Origin: Bacillota bacterium
GTDB lineage: Bacteria; Bacillota; Clostridia; Acetivibrionales; DSM-1351
Assembly: GCA_023390335.1 (NCBI GenBank)
Contig: JAEWCZ010000032.1
Span: forward strand, 117,299 to 181,298
Length of the DNA stretch: 64,000 nt
Reading direction: 5' to 3'
Below, one piece after another: positions 44,601-51,624 of this stretch. A program made the position numbers and the translations under genes. Positions within the stretch are counted from its first letter, which is position 1. Every line of letters starts with the position of its first letter. A model generated the notes under the pieces. That model did not search any database, was not told where the DNA came from, and saw only the letters and a program-made list of their open reading frames with translations.

Positions 44601-45125
44601 ATATGCAAGATTTTGCTCAGGTACAGAAATATTTAAATTACAATCCGGCATATCAGCTGCTAAAACATCTTCAATAATCAAAAGATTGATACTGCTTGAG
44701 AAGTTCTGCAACATATTACTAACTGTATCAAATAAGCTTTTTTCAACCAGAATAGTTTTTACCTGACTTTGCTCAATCATTTGTATAATACGATTTTCCG
44801 GAAAGGACGGATTTATTGGCATATATGCTCCTCCGACCTTGAAAATGGCAAGCATACAGGACAGAAAATCTATACTTCTATTGGCAAGAACAGCTACTGC
44901 CTGTTCTTGCTTTACATGTGTTTGTAAAATGTAATGAGCTATCCTGTTAGCGTTTTGGTTCAATTTTTCATAGGATATTTTCTGCTCCTTATAAACTGCA
45001 GCGATTGACTGTGGCTTAATAGTTACTTGTTTTTCAAATAAACTGATAATGTCTTTTTGTTCGAAATTGTTATTGTTAACACTCTGTTTTTCAGTTTTGT
45101 AACATACCTCATTTTTATCAAGCAT
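38649..45125 (-). CDS. Two-module nonribosomal peptide synthetase (A-T-C-A-T-E-like)
   Basis: About 2158 residues from ATG 45125, which has AAAGGA 8 bases upstream; ATG 45134 abuts it. Order: A1 about 25-560 (F-T-S-G-S-T-G-K-P-K-G, F-D-I-S-L-W-Q-F with the amino-acid-binding Asp); T1 with Ser598 in L-G-G-D-S-L; C about 653-1075; A2 about 1097-1560; T2 with Ser1650 in L-G-G-H-S-L; terminal C/E-type domain about 1708-2158. Oddities: the C domain active site reads H785-E-I-V-M-D-A instead of H-H-x-x-x-D-G; A2 has Y-T-S-S-S-T-G and Val where the substrate-binding Asp is expected; the last domain has H1847-H-L-I-M-D-G but K-G-G-F-G-M where epimerases have E-G-H-G-R-E. No thioesterase, PPTase or MbtH gene is nearby. 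The product is unknown, probably a dipeptide-sized unit exported by the MATE protein. Confidence 0.93.
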   Translation of the reverse strand: MLDKNEVCYKTEKQSVNNNNFEQKDIISLFEKQVTIKPQSIAAVYKEQKISYEKLNQNANRIAHYILQTHVKQEQAVAVLANRSIDFLSCMLAIFKVGGAYMPINPSFPENRIIQMIEQSQVKTILVEKSLFDTVSNMLQNFSSSINLLIIEDVLAADMPDCNLNISVPEQNLAYIIFTSGSTGKPKGAMLERIGMAEHLYAKIKDMDINSSDRVAQIASQCFDISLWQFLTALCVGGEVHIIEDEIVREPKLLLEKIKSEEVTVMQVVPSMLRTLVQYLEANSDDADLLSSVRWLALVGEALPPILCRKWFKMFNIPLLNSYGPTECSDGVSHYLIYDAPDESVINMSIGKEIQNLKVYVLEPETFNEVPFGEIGELCVSGTGVGRGYINDIERTEKVFFKNPFSADERYSRLYKTGDLVKYQPDGNLEYLGRIDRQVKIRGFRIELPEIESYILKFAGIKACAVVPQKRKRTNEKIVAREILAENKNELDDIRLVAYIISDSRIKEYELQDYLRKYLPGYMVPDKIVKIDEFPLNSNGKLDVKALPEPENVRPDLEVAYIEPRTETEIIIADIWKQFLGLDKVGRMDKFLNLGGDSLLAMRTLNRMEEKLDVKLSFDSLFSLNVEALALSVEENKGSKRIVEARETKDGVYPLSMEQQRLWFLWKLEKDNPFYILQGLVEINGSVNIDLIKQAWLNVIRKHDGLRARFIEVQGSAYQKFLDIDDIDMQVEDISSQESDKQAELVKEYARYQVNHPFDLEHEPLYRLKAFKINEDKFQIIFSTHEIVMDAWSLSVIMRQIKNECKRVQYSDNPINFRHYVLWEKDNISKEKMYKQMSYWKNNLSGKLPVLNMPKDCRRPEKISYKGSSEGIIIDKEVSRKLRQLGAENGATLYISLLSAYAYTLCKYTGNNEVIIGSPHVNRNVIGTENLVGFFLNMLPFRINVNDGISFVEYLNQVKDTVINGFANSNYPFMWMVEQSDTIRDGSNSPVFQTMFNMYSEKAETVDDGSDSNVNITFRELETGFTKYELTLYAQEQGDSIYLQFSYFNDIYTADFIKKLINNLAYLLEKIVENPNASLEDLDCVSPQEKKLLANDINNTSKDYDYNKTITQLFEDQVAKTPDSVAYFFRDKYITYKELNYKANQLASYLSKIGVQTGTRIAIAIERSFDMLEAMFGVMKLGAVYVPLDTEYPINRLTEILKDTNAKFLIITSNWDKIEDYNGCKINYDVIQCNLAEYSSDNLPCRYTTEDTLNIIYTSSSTGKPKGVKVSGRSVLNRLYWMWNEYPFKKDDVALYHKSYALVAATWECFGGLLRGIPTLMLDRNEIIDPARLWENVVKHKVTYFLATPAMLQGILNQAEIRKGEWESLRLATTSAEPIPLPMVERWQKLFKNVPLLNLYGSTECSSNALVFDTGDINPHFNRVPVGKPLSNTQAYILDERERFVPYGAVGELCISGDCVAQGYVDEELSKSRFVKSDINGKILYKTGDMARYLTDGNIELVGRKDFQVKIRGFRIEPGDIELALLRNAKIKKCAVKAFENDEQDKFLAAFIVAEDKLSVQEIRKFLEEHLPDYMIPASYVFMDSLPLTTTGKVDRKLLIKPEISIDDRSDSYVAPETDVQRYMVELWGMLLHKNNVGIKDNFFELGGHSLTAVQIVARVHQQYDIELPIRTILENPTIEGLALKIEELATNCNKNINKAIRHSTVKDEIYGEIPLTCGQSWYFNIMESQKLEQFNIGRLFKVESGIDANILKDAVTYLFKIHDTLRAVFIKNDCKWIQNIKKFEESKVPFYHIKCEDVLPEDESRFIEEYAEKVHAGFFIENDILLNVSYLDFGNERDGRILIVAHHLIMDGASIATFVNDLEDSYLQLKETGKIKLIDGMITIKDYVEELGRYIHSEEVKNEVGYWVNLPWDKVKYIPLDYPQNIKLNTFGSVETVSVSLTEQETELLLRKVTVTYDIDVDNILLWAISKCFSNWTNSEYVEITVVKGGFGMVPQLKNIDLVRTLGWKSSSGTLLIKASRLKDIPKDIDFFKKQLSEIPNEGYGFHLVEDMLGQPEVTEKLRKSRKDEILYNYRGAINSRLNENGIFRIAKESSGLGRDKDTIRFNEKLAIDGAIIDNKIELKWRYSPNISNRNTIERQANNCLSIVKWLIESVKE

Positions 45126-45159
45126 TCGTATCATTCCTTTTTTTACAATAGTTGTTTAC

Positions 45160-45188
45160 AGTTTAGTATTTTCACACATTAATGTCAA
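45160..45188 (-). promoter_or_regulatory. Probable promoter of the NRPS-MATE unit
   Basis: On the minus strand TTGACA (45188-45183), 17 bases, TAAACT (45165-45160). The -35 is perfect and the -10 fair. The predicted start lies about 30 bases before the ATG. Confidence 0.6.
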
Positions 45189-45317
45189 GTTGTTACATAT
45201 TGTGGAATGATTGGCATGCATACCTTAAAAAAGCGGATTATTTTTTATCTTTTATTAATTTTTGTTTAGAATGGCTTCATCCCCTACTAAATTTGTCCCC
45301 AAAAGGCTTTTGGTCAT

Positions 45318-45325
45318 GATATAAT
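45318..45325 (+). promoter_or_regulatory. Extended -10 promoter of ccdA
   Basis: TGATATAAT matches TGnTATAAT (the TG begins at 45317), about 48 bases before the ccdA start. No clear -35 box is visible. Confidence 0.45.
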
Positions 45326-45372
45326 AACAACAAATCGTAGAATTGTAGTTCATTATACAAAGGAAGGTGATT

Positions 45373-46059
45373 TTGCTGTCTCCCCTATATTATTTTCTAA
45401 CATTTACTGAAGGAATTTTAACCTTTATTTCACCCTGCTTGTTACCTATGCTACCTATATATTTTATCTACCTGGCTGGTGGAGTTGAACAAAATTTAAA
45501 TCCCAAAAGCAGATTGCTTATAAATTCTATTGGGTTTGTTATAGGGTTTTCAATAATATTTACTCTGCTAGGTGCAACAGCCACCTCCCTTGGTCATTTT
45601 CTATCCAGTCACAGAAGCTTATTAGAAAAGCTAAGTGGTGCAGTTATGATTGTATTCGGTTTGAACTTTATAGGTATACTAAAATTAGGTTTTATAAATA
45701 TGGAAAAAAGAATTGATTATCAATTTAAAAGTCTTAGGTTTATTACCTCAATAATATTTGGTATGGTTTTTGCTCTTGGTTGGTCCCCCTGCCTGAGTTC
45801 CTTCTTAGGCTCCGCTCTTGCACTTGCCAGTAACTCAAAAACCATTTTTGAGGGAGTACTTTTACTTCTCTGTTTCTCCATCGGACTTGGTATTCCGTTT
45901 ATAATTACTTCAATTATATTTGAGAAGGTAAAAGGAGCTTTCAAGCAAATACAGGCACATAGCAGAATTATAAACATTGTTTCAGGAACACTTCTTATTA
46001 TAGCAGGTATTTTAGTATTTACCGGCAGCTTTAAATATTTTAGTTTTTTTAGTTTATAA
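45373..46059 (+). CDS. ccdA: CcdA-type thiol-disulfide membrane transporter
   Basis: 228 residues from TTG 45373 (AGGAAGG about 6 bases upstream); an in-frame GTG at 45367 overlaps that site. It has six membrane segments with the two redox cysteines in F-I-S-P-C-L-L-P-M-L-P and G-W-S-P-C-L-S-S, the CcdA/DsbD-beta signature. It moves reducing equivalents from cytoplasmic thioredoxin to extracytoplasmic thiols. The tlpA/resA-like gene 25 bases downstream is its natural partner. Confidence 0.9.
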   Translation: MLSPLYYFLTFTEGILTFISPCLLPMLPIYFIYLAGGVEQNLNPKSRLLINSIGFVIGFSIIFTLLGATATSLGHFLSSHRSLLEKLSGAVMIVFGLNFIGILKLGFINMEKRIDYQFKSLRFITSIIFGMVFALGWSPCLSSFLGSALALASNSKTIFEGVLLLLCFSIGLGIPFIITSIIFEKVKGAFKQIQAHSRIINIVSGTLLIIAGILVFTGSFKYFSFFSL

Positions 46060-46084
46060 AAGTATACTAACGGAGGAAAATGTT

Positions 46085-46657
46085 ATGAATAAAAAGGTCA
46101 CACTAGTTATATGGATTATAGCTACATTTGCAATTATAGCAGCAGCATACACCTTCTACGCAAAGAATAAATCTCAGAATTTTGTAACACCGCCACAAGA
46201 TATTGCTACACAAAGTCAATCCGCCCAGAGCAGTAAAATTATGGCCCCTGATTTCACTTTAAAGGACATCGATGGGAAAACAGTCAAACTCTCTGATTAT
46301 AAAGGGAAAATTGTTATACTCAATTTTTGGGCAGTCTGGTGTAAATATTGCTTGATAGAAATGCCTGATTTTAATGAACTTGATAAACAATTAGCTGAAG
46401 AGAATAATGCTGTAATTCTGGCAGTGGATGTTCAAGAATCTGAAGCTACTGTTAAGAAATATCTCAATTCAAATAATATAGGACTGAAAGTTCTCATGGA
46501 TACAGACGGTGCTGTTTCACAAACCTATGGAGTTTCTGGATTTCCGACTACCTTTTTTATTAATAAGGATGGTTCTTTATACACCTATATTCCACAAAAG
46601 ACAGATAAGGAAACAGTATTAAAAATTCTTGACGAAATGGAAAGCACCAAAAAGTAA
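46085..46657 (+). CDS. Membrane-anchored TlpA/ResA-like thioredoxin
   Basis: 190 residues. One N-terminal membrane anchor (7-26), a Ser/Gln linker, then a thioredoxin fold from about 50 with A-P-D-F-T-L-K-D-I-D-G-K, the active site W85-C-K-Y-C89 and cis-proline loop G-F-P-T-T-F-F. Predicted to reduce disulfides outside the membrane, with electrons delivered by the adjacent CcdA. GGAGG precedes the ATG. No cytochrome c genes are nearby, so the target may be other exported proteins. Confidence 0.9.
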   Translation: MNKKVTLVIWIIATFAIIAAAYTFYAKNKSQNFVTPPQDIATQSQSAQSSKIMAPDFTLKDIDGKTVKLSDYKGKIVILNFWAVWCKYCLIEMPDFNELDKQLAEENNAVILAVDVQESEATVKKYLNSNNIGLKVLMDTDGAVSQTYGVSGFPTTFFINKDGSLYTYIPQKTDKETVLKILDEMESTKK

Positions 46658-46665
46658 ATTATTTA

Positions 46666-46806
46666 GGGAGCTGTTGCAAAAAAAGAAAGTTTTCCTGTTT
46701 TAACAAAGGTAACTCCCGTATAAAATTATATCAATGATTGCTTCCATTGATACAATTTATACTCTCGTACAGTTAAAAAGGATAGAATTTAATTTTGCGA
46801 CAACCA
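46666..46806. mobile_element. Palindromic MITE-like element
   Basis: The outer ends GGGAGCTGTTGCAAAA and TTTTGCGACAACC are inverted repeats resembling the ends of IS1182-type elements. The complementarity continues inward: the TTTTCCTGTTTTAAC region (about 46690-46704) matches the complement of GTTAAAAAGGATAG (about 46772-46785), and GTATAAAATTATATCAATGA mirrors TCCATTGATACAATTTATAC in the centre. The whole 141 bases could therefore fold as one long hairpin with no coding capacity. It lies between two convergent genes, where it may also stop transcription. The IS family link is from memory of end sequences. Confidence 0.55.
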
Positions 46807-46813
46807 CTTAGGT

Positions 46814-47413
46814 TTATTTTTGATTTATCAACATATTAGCAAGTTCTTTAAAACTGTAAACTGTTTTTCCGTCGTACTGAACATTTCTGCTATTAAATAG
46901 TACGGCGTCCATGCCAAGAGATTGTGCAGCCTCTAGATTATATCTTCTATCATCCACATATATGCAATCAGACGCTTGGTGTCCAAGCTTCTCAAGTGTA
47001 TGCATGAATATTTGCGCATCAGGTTTTTTTATTTTCAAGTCACCGCTCACTGTTATAACGTCAAAATAATCGTTAATTTTAAATTTATCACGCAAATATC
47101 TGCTCCATTCGCTTAAATCGTTTGATATTAACGCTAAATGGTAATGTTTCTTTAATAGCGGAACAAATTCATAAAAAGCTTCATCAATTTCTATTGTATC
47201 TAAATATTCTTTTTCAATCTTTCGTAAATCGCCTTGGAATCCAAGCTTACTGAAAAGGTCTAAAGATGATAATTCACCTACATCAGCTTTAGTCCAATAA
47301 AAATATACATCTTCGCGACTTAAATTAGGAAATGTGCGATTTATAAATGGAAAATAACCTCCCTCCGGGTCTTTAATAATTACCCCATACATATCCAAAA
47401 TTAATGCTCTCAT
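46814..47413 (-). CDS. HAD-family hydrolase
   Basis: 199 residues from ATG 47413, chosen because GGAGGG lies 7 bases upstream; longer in-frame starts overlap the DinB gene. HAD motifs: I, L-D-M-Y-G-V (D-x-Y rather than D-x-D, so phosphatase activity should be tested); II, L-I-S-N-D; III, K-K-P-D; IV, Y-V-D-D-R. A helical cap lies after motif I. The second Asp of motif I is replaced by Tyr, as in L-2-haloacid dehalogenases and some epoxide-hydrolase-like members. The substrate is unknown. It is 22 bases downstream of the DinB-family gene and likely co-transcribed. Confidence 0.85.
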   Translation of the reverse strand: MRALILDMYGVIIKDPEGGYFPFINRTFPNLSREDVYFYWTKADVGELSSLDLFSKLGFQGDLRKIEKEYLDTIEIDEAFYEFVPLLKKHYHLALISNDLSEWSRYLRDKFKINDYFDVITVSGDLKIKKPDAQIFMHTLEKLGHQASDCIYVDDRRYNLEAAQSLGMDAVLFNSRNVQYDGKTVYSFKELANMLINQK

Positions 47414-47435
47414 GCCATATCCCTCCATTTTTAAA

Positions 47436-47939
47436 CTATTTCTCCGTTGTCTTGTGTTGAAGTTGTGTGCAGTTCTCCAACTCACCCAATCTTTCTCTAA
47501 AGTGAGTCAGATGGTTCCTCATATGGCTAACATAGTGGTTTAATAAGCTTTCAAAAGTAATAAATGTAGAGTTCTCATCCCAATTTACATTCCATCTATG
47601 TACTAAACATTTTTTATCTAAATTCAAAATTATATTTATTATTAATTTATTATAGTAATAGAACAATAAAAGAAGTTCTGCGAAGCTCATATTCTGATAA
47701 TTTTGGATTTCTAGCCACTCACCATTTTTGTAATCAGGAAATTCAAGAGCTTCAGACAATTGTAATCTTACAAAACGTTGATGATTATTTGATGCTGAAT
47801 CAATTAAATGGCCTATTATTTCTTTCAAAGTCCATTTATCCGTTGAAATTCTATATGCTGATATTTGTTCATCAATTTCAGAAAAGTCATTTTTAAATAC
47901 ATTAATTAGTTGATCCAGTTCTTTAGCAATATTTTCCAT
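47436..47939 (-). CDS. DinB-family putative metal-dependent protein
   Basis: 167 residues, helical. The three metal-binding histidine positions of the DinB/YfiT four-helix bundle are visible: G-H-L-I-D-S-A, then H-Y-V-S-H-M-R-N-H near the C-terminus. Many members are thiol-dependent S-transferases, for example using bacillithiol, or are induced by DNA damage; the reaction of this one is unknown. AAGGAG precedes the ATG. Likely in one transcript with the HAD hydrolase. Confidence 0.85.
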   Translation of the reverse strand: MENIAKELDQLINVFKNDFSEIDEQISAYRISTDKWTLKEIIGHLIDSASNNHQRFVRLQLSEALEFPDYKNGEWLEIQNYQNMSFAELLLLFYYYNKLIINIILNLDKKCLVHRWNVNWDENSTFITFESLLNHYVSHMRNHLTHFRERLGELENCTQLQHKTTEK

Positions 47940-48000
47940 AAATTCTCCTTATTTATATTAAATATCTATAATAAAATCTTACCATATATCGTTACTGTTT

Positions 48001-48010
48001 GTAACGTTAC
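48001..48010. promoter_or_regulatory. Perfect GTAACGTTAC palindrome upstream of GH26
   Basis: This 10-base palindrome with central CG has the form of LacI-family operator half-sites. It lies in the divergent region between the DinB gene and the GH26 mannanase gene and may control either. Confidence 0.4.
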
Positions 48011-48059
48011 CGTAGTCAACACTTTTTATATTTTTAAATTTAGGTAAATTTAAATTGAT

Positions 48060-48096
48060 ATTTAACTAAAAATATGTTAAGATTTAACTAAATATG
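48060..48096 (+). repeat. Direct repeat upstream of the GH26 mannanase gene
   Basis: ATTTAACTAAAAATATG (from 48060) and ATTTAACTAAATATG (from 48082) begin 22 bases apart, about two helical turns. Such spacing suits a response regulator or AraC-type activator binding on one face of DNA. It is about 100 bases before the ATG. Confidence 0.4.
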
Positions 48097-48191
48097 TAGT
48101 TCATCACAATCATTTCGTCTTTACATCTTGACAGCATTATTTCTTTTTTTATTCGTAATAGGAGAAAAAATTAATAAAAGGAGTGTTTTTT

Positions 48192-49943
48192 ATGAAGAAA
48201 TTTTTTGGCAGAGTTTTGTCTCTGCTAACAGCGGTAGCACTGGCATTTACCGTTCTTACTATTATGCCTGCTAAAGTTCAGGCTGCCTACTCACTTCCTG
48301 TAAATGTTGAAGCTGAAGCTTGTAGTCTCAGCAACGGTGCTACAGTTGCTACCAATGTTTATGGAACTGAATATCCGGGTTATTCAGGTGACGGCTTTGT
48401 GTGGGCATCCAACTCAGGAACAATAACTTTAGAGGTTACAGTTCCTAAAAGTGCAATGTATGAAATTAAAACACGCTGTTGGATGTATCTGGGCAATCTG
48501 GGTGAATCCAGACTTCAGGCTATTAGTATCAACGGCGAATCCAAAGGCAACTTCTATATTCCAAACAAGGGAGGCTGGATGGATTACAGTTTTGGATTTT
48601 TCTATCTTGAAGCAGGAACCGCCAAAATTGAGATTGGAACATCCGGGAGCTGGGGTTTCATACTATATGATAAAGTATCCTTTGACTATGCGGATATGCC
48701 TGATCTCAATATAGAACCAACCCCATGTGATCCAAAGGCAACCCCCGAAACAAAGTCTCTTATGAAATATCTTACCAGTGTATACGGAAACCACGTTATA
48801 TCCGGCCAGCAAGAAATTTATGGTAGTGGCAATAACGGAGATTATGAACTTGAATTTAATTATATTTATGATAAAACAGGTAAATATCCTGCAATCAGAG
48901 GCTTTGATATGATGAACTACAACCCTCTGTATGGATGGGAAGATGGTACAACAGACCGTATGATACAGTGGGTTAAAGAAAAAGGTGGTATTGCAACATC
49001 CTCCTGGCATATCAATGTACCATCTGATTTCACAAGCTATACGTTAGGTGAAAAACTGGATTGGACAAAATGTACTTATAAACCGACTGCCAGCTTCAAC
49101 ACAGCCAACTGTCTTGATACCACAACAAAGGAGTATGCTTACCTGATGATGGCAATCGATGATCTTGCAAAGCAGCTTCTTATCCTTCAAGATGCTAAAG
49201 TCCCCGTACTTCTACGTCCTTTCCATGAAGCTGAGGGCAATAACAACACTGACGGCTCAGGTGCTTGGTTCTGGTGGGGTTCCGCAGGGTCAGATGTTTA
49301 CAAGCAACTCTGGAAGCTTCTTTATACAACATTAACTGAAAAATATGGTATTCATAATGTTATATGGGAAGTTAACCTTTATACATATGCAAATTCACTT
49401 GAATGGTATCCGGGGAATGAATATGCAGATATCGTTGCTTATGATAAGTACGAAGGTTCACCTTACACATGGAAAACAAGTGCCGCAACAACAGCATTTC
49501 TAACACTTGTAAATGACACAAACGACACAAAGATGGTTGCAATGTCTGAAAACGACGTTATACCTGACATTAAAAACATAACCAACGAAGGTGCGTGGTG
49601 GTTGTATTTCTGCCCATGGTACGGTGATTTTATTACCAGTTCAAGATATAATGACCCCGTACTGCTGAATACTATATACAATAGTCAGAATGTAGTAACC
49701 TTGGATGAACTCCCTAACGATATTTATGGTTCTGAACCATCAGCCGGAGTAGCAGGAGATTTGAATTCAGACGGAGTTTTTGATGCCATAGATTTTGCGC
49801 TATTAAAAGCTTCCCTACTCCGCAATACCGCAATTGACTTAACAAATGCAGATGTAGATGGCAATGGACAAATAAACGCTTTGGACTTTGCATATATGAA
49901 GCAAAAGTTGCTTGGCAAGATTGATAAATTTCCGGTTGAATAA
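48192..49943 (+). CDS. Cellulosomal GH26 beta-mannanase with CBM35 and dockerin
   Basis: 583 residues from ATG 48192 (AAAGGAG 9 bases upstream; an in-frame GTG at 48183 is too close). Signal peptide 1-31; CBM35-like module about 34-170 (V-N-V-E-A-E-A at its start, F-I-L-Y-D-K-V-S-F at its end); GH26 catalytic barrel about 175-500 with acid/base Glu346 in R-P-F-H-E-A-E and nucleophile Glu453 in M-S-E-N-D; type I dockerin about 518-583. It cuts the mannan backbone; CBM35 modules bind mannan or decorated sugars. This is the architecture of Man26A from C. cellulolyticum. It works with the GH27 enzyme at 29.8 kb on galactomannan. Confidence 0.95.
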   Translation: MKKFFGRVLSLLTAVALAFTVLTIMPAKVQAAYSLPVNVEAEACSLSNGATVATNVYGTEYPGYSGDGFVWASNSGTITLEVTVPKSAMYEIKTRCWMYLGNLGESRLQAISINGESKGNFYIPNKGGWMDYSFGFFYLEAGTAKIEIGTSGSWGFILYDKVSFDYADMPDLNIEPTPCDPKATPETKSLMKYLTSVYGNHVISGQQEIYGSGNNGDYELEFNYIYDKTGKYPAIRGFDMMNYNPLYGWEDGTTDRMIQWVKEKGGIATSSWHINVPSDFTSYTLGEKLDWTKCTYKPTASFNTANCLDTTTKEYAYLMMAIDDLAKQLLILQDAKVPVLLRPFHEAEGNNNTDGSGAWFWWGSAGSDVYKQLWKLLYTTLTEKYGIHNVIWEVNLYTYANSLEWYPGNEYADIVAYDKYEGSPYTWKTSAATTAFLTLVNDTNDTKMVAMSENDVIPDIKNITNEGAWWLYFCPWYGDFITSSRYNDPVLLNTIYNSQNVVTLDELPNDIYGSEPSAGVAGDLNSDGVFDAIDFALLKASLLRNTAIDLTNADVDGNGQINALDFAYMKQKLLGKIDKFPVE

Positions 49944-49955
49944 AAACTAATTGCT

Positions 49956-50004
49956 AAAAGCAGTCGCATTAGTACGTATATTCCCTAATGCGACTGCTTT
50001 TATT
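49956..50004. terminator. Bidirectional terminator between GH26 and GH18 genes
   Basis: AAAAGCAGTCGCATTAG and CTAATGCGACTGCTTTT form a perfect 17-base stem around a 12-base loop, flanked by A and T runs, between convergent genes. Confidence 0.92.
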
Positions 50005-50023
50005 ATGTAAACATCCCTTGCCA

Positions 50024-51472
50024 TTAAAATGGCTTTGGAGTACTCTTTTCCAATAAGATCATTTTTAAAATTGTAATATCAAGTGCATCAACATTACCAT
50101 CAGTATTCACATCAGCAATAGCGATATTTTGCAAATCTCCCTTGCCTAGAAGGAAAGACTTGAGTAGCGCAAAATCGATAGAATCGATTAACCCATCCTC
50201 ATTAACGTCTCCATAGTAAAGAATTACATCAGGTATTTTATTAATATTGAGACTCTGGGCAATCACATTCTGAAGCACTGAGTATTTATCATACGAGAAT
50301 TCCCAGAACATAGCACCCCCAAGACCCATTTCCTTTATATAATCTGCCTTATAACCAATTGATTCTTCATCTTCATATGTAATAAAAGTACTGCCATTGT
50401 ATAAGTAAGGTACTTTAGAAACATTATCCCAATAGCGAACATAATTATTTTTACCAACATAATTTTCTGCAATATCCCAATAATCAAACACCGCAGCTTC
50501 AAATGTACCGTTTCCATAGCCAGAAGAGGATGGAGCCGTTCCGCTTTTATAAAGGCCTGAACCATTAGGATCAGTTACGTTAATCCACCCTTTTCCGGAG
50601 AATGCAAGGCCCAGATTTAAGTCAAATGGTTCTACACCCGCAGAAATATAATTTTCTATAGTTTTTGATACGCAAGAATTACCGGGTTCGGCATACAGCG
50701 GAGTATTGTGGTTGGTGGTTGAATCCCATGTACCATGATAATCATATGTCATAACATTTATGTAATCCAGATACTTCATCATTTCTGCAACTTTACAATT
50801 TGCTATGAATTTAGCATCCGACGCTCCTGCAATACTTAACAAATACTCTTTTCCATCCTTTATTCCCTGGGCATCCAGTGCAGTTCTGATTTCTTTTAGC
50901 AGTAAAATGTAGTTGTCACCATCGTTTGTACGGTGAGGTATATTGTCACCACCCTGCACCGGATATTCCCAGTCAAGGTCTACCCCATCAAAATTGTATT
51001 TTACAACAAAATCAACTGCAGACTGGGCACACACCTTTCTTAGCGTATCCGAAGCCGCCACATCAGAGAAGTTCTTTGACCATGTCCATCCTCCTACTGA
51101 TATAAGTGTCTTGATATGAGGATGTTGTTGTTTCAATTTTATCAACTGTCCAAAATGTCCCTTAAGTTCTGTTTCCCAAGTGTCATCACCATAAGGCTTT
51201 TGAGTATCAATCCACGGGTCTCCAACTGTAATAGTTCCATCAGCCGATAAATTAGCAAATGCAAAATTAATATGTGTCAACAAGGAAGGATTAATATCTC
51301 CCACCTCAACGGCTCTCTTATAGCCGCTCCATGAAGTAAAATATGCCACATTTCTGTATGTCTGTTCCGCTGAAATGTTGGTTTTTACCTCATTTGCCCA
51401 AACACTGGAGACGCCTAAACAAACAAGCATCAGTGACGCTATTAATGAAATAGCCATTAATTTAAACTTCAT
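50024..51472 (-). CDS. Cellulosomal GH18 chitinase with dockerin
   Basis: 482 residues. Signal peptide 1-27; GH18 barrel about 38-400 with S-V-G-G-W-T and the catalytic D-G-V-D-L-D-W-E169-Y-P, plus M-T-Y-D-Y-H-G and the closing G-A-M-F-W-E-F-S; type I dockerin about 422-477 with Y-G-D-V-N-E-D-G-L-I-D and A-D-V-N-T-D-G-N-V-D. It hydrolyses chitin, probably fungal walls or insect debris in decaying plant matter. It corresponds in architecture to cellulosomal Chi18A of C. cellulolyticum. It is convergent with the GH26 gene. Confidence 0.95.
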   Translation of the reverse strand: MKFKLMAISLIASLMLVCLGVSSVWANEVKTNISAEQTYRNVAYFTSWSGYKRAVEVGDINPSLLTHINFAFANLSADGTITVGDPWIDTQKPYGDDTWETELKGHFGQLIKLKQQHPHIKTLISVGGWTWSKNFSDVAASDTLRKVCAQSAVDFVVKYNFDGVDLDWEYPVQGGDNIPHRTNDGDNYILLLKEIRTALDAQGIKDGKEYLLSIAGASDAKFIANCKVAEMMKYLDYINVMTYDYHGTWDSTTNHNTPLYAEPGNSCVSKTIENYISAGVEPFDLNLGLAFSGKGWINVTDPNGSGLYKSGTAPSSSGYGNGTFEAAVFDYWDIAENYVGKNNYVRYWDNVSKVPYLYNGSTFITYEDEESIGYKADYIKEMGLGGAMFWEFSYDKYSVLQNVIAQSLNINKIPDVILYYGDVNEDGLIDSIDFALLKSFLLGKGDLQNIAIADVNTDGNVDALDITILKMILLEKSTPKPF

Positions 51473-51567
51473 TTTAAAATTTCCCCTTTCTAAATTTTTT
51501 ATTTAAATTATATCATAATATACAATAAATGTATTTTTTAGTAAAAATTCGACTTTTTACAATAAAA

Positions 51568-51602
51568 AAAGCCCGGGAAAAAAATTAATTCCCAGACTTA
51601 TT
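51568..51602 (-). terminator. Rho-independent terminator after the GH120 gene
   Basis: Read on the minus strand, AAGTCTGGGAA pairs with TTCCCGGGCTT (with G-U pairs) and is followed by a long T run. It lies directly downstream of the GH120 gene. Confidence 0.75.
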
Positions 51603-51624
51603 TATTAAACTTTTAATTTATACG

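Noticed and set aside
46666..46806. Full insertion sequence
   Set aside because: Only 141 bases with no transposase ORF, so at most a MITE-type derivative.
47414..47485. Longer start for the HAD hydrolase
   Set aside because: The extension overlaps the DinB gene, and the ATG at 47413 has an ideally spaced GGAGGG.
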